A DNA stretch of 64,000 nt from Planctomycetota bacterium (GTDB lineage Bacteria; Planctomycetota; MHYJ01; JACQXL01; JACQZI01): the NCBI GenBank assembly GCA_016207825.1, contig JACQZI010000038.1:1-64000 (forward strand), read 5' to 3'. The notes below the pieces were generated by a model that worked only from the letters and a program-made list of their open reading frames with translations, did not search any database and was not told the origin of the DNA. Below are positions 63,736-64,000 of the stretch, piece by piece. Every line of letters starts with the position of its first letter. The stretch's first letter is position 1. The position numbers and the translations under genes were made by a program.

Positions 63736-64000
63736 ATACCGGCACGTAGCTGAAATCTACCCTTCCACGTGCCTGAATCCACCCGTCCACGTGCTTGAAT
63801 CCACCCTCCCGCGTGCTTGAATCCACCCGTCCACGCGCCTGAATCTACCCTCCCATACGCTTGAATCTACCCTCCCGTGCGCTTAAATCTACCCATCCAC
63901 GCACTTGAATCTACCCTTCCACACGCTTGAATCTACCCATCTACGTGCTTGAATCTACCCATCCACACGTTTAAATCCAACCTTCAACATGCTTAAATCT
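63736..64000. repeat. 22-bp tandem array reaching the window edge
   Basis: Twelve or so contiguous units of type GTGCTTGAATCCACCCGTCC followed by AC (22 bp), with a variant first and a partial last unit. Divergence between units is 1-6 positions. No spacers. Same period as the arrays at 31822-32085 and 51728-51960. Confidence 0.9.

Larger units (their letters stand above)
63332..64000. other. Intergenic region at the right edge, repeat-rich
   Basis: No gene seen. Holds a duplicated 33-bp pyrimidine-rich sequence and the start of a 22-bp tandem array that runs off the window. Confidence 0.75.

Noticed and set aside
63736-64000. CRISPR array at the right edge
   Set aside because: Same reasons: head-to-tail 22-bp units with no spacers.

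Overview
The window looks like chromosomal DNA of an uncultured, anaerobic, Gram-negative bacterium. An outer membrane is implied by BamD-like and LptE-like lipoproteins, CsgG-family lipoproteins and type II secretion pseudopilins. A planctomycete or relative is my best guess, from the mix of squalene-oxidase-type repeat, NPCBM, HEAT-repeat and TIGR03960-like radical SAM proteins; this is a gestalt judgement without any database search. Anaerobic life is supported by an Mvh/Hdr hydrogenase-heterodisulfide reductase operon, a B12-dependent ribonucleotide reductase and an ADP-forming acetyl-CoA synthetase. No tRNA, rRNA, CRISPR array or intact insertion sequence was recognised.

Layout. 1-9.3 kb: two paralogous giant secreted proteins on the minus strand, one with Kelch-like and RHS/YD repeats (split by a frame change and running off the left edge), the other with a seven-blade Kelch-like propeller and a glycine-rich segment. 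Between and upstream of them lie an IS-type helix-turn-helix remnant, an excisionase remnant, two identical sigma-54 promoter sequences and two large palindromes. 9.3-11.3 kb: a sigma-54 activator with a TPR-like sensor region. 11.4-15.1 kb: a type II secretion operon gspF-G-I-J-K. 15.4-18.4 kb: serS, a HEAT-repeat protein and a PPC/DUF296 protein. 18.5-28.6 kb: a ten-gene minus-strand operon hdrC-hdrB-hdrA-mvhD-orf-mvhG-mvhA-protease-hypA-hydG. 28.8-37.8 kb: dnaB, a terpene-cyclase-like repeat protein, a repeat-rich gap, two CsgG-family lipoproteins, a scpB-cyclodeaminase-HEAT operon and an RRM protein. 38-51.3 kb: mostly plus-strand housekeeping and envelope genes (nucleotide kinase-like, flavodoxin, metzincin protease, recO, bamD-like, lptE-like, ftsH, NPCBM, comF) with one minus-strand radical SAM gene. 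51.3-57.2 kb: a tandem-repeat gap, coaX, a four-helix-bundle protein, an ABC-2 exporter and a glycosyltransferase. 57.3-63.3 kb: nrdJ behind a promoter with two NrdR boxes, a membrane protein, the fused ADP-forming acyl-CoA synthetase and a tiny zinc-ribbon gene. The right end enters a 22-bp tandem array.

How it works together. MvhADG-HdrABC would oxidise H2 and, by family analogy, bifurcate electrons to ferredoxin and a disulfide-type acceptor; the last three genes of the operon are maturation functions. The most striking feature is that one of these is HydG, the tyrosine lyase that makes CO and cyanide ligands for [FeFe] hydrogenase, although the hydrogenase encoded here is [NiFe] and no hydA, hydE or hydF is in view. 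Next to it is a HypA-like protein without the zinc ribbon. A second notable theme is regulation of the giant surface proteins from sigma-54 promoters beside a sigma-54 activator. A third is repeat biology: three arrays in different intergenic regions share a 22-bp base period, two of them with higher-order structure, and several families of short repeats have crept into the N-termini and interiors of coding regions.
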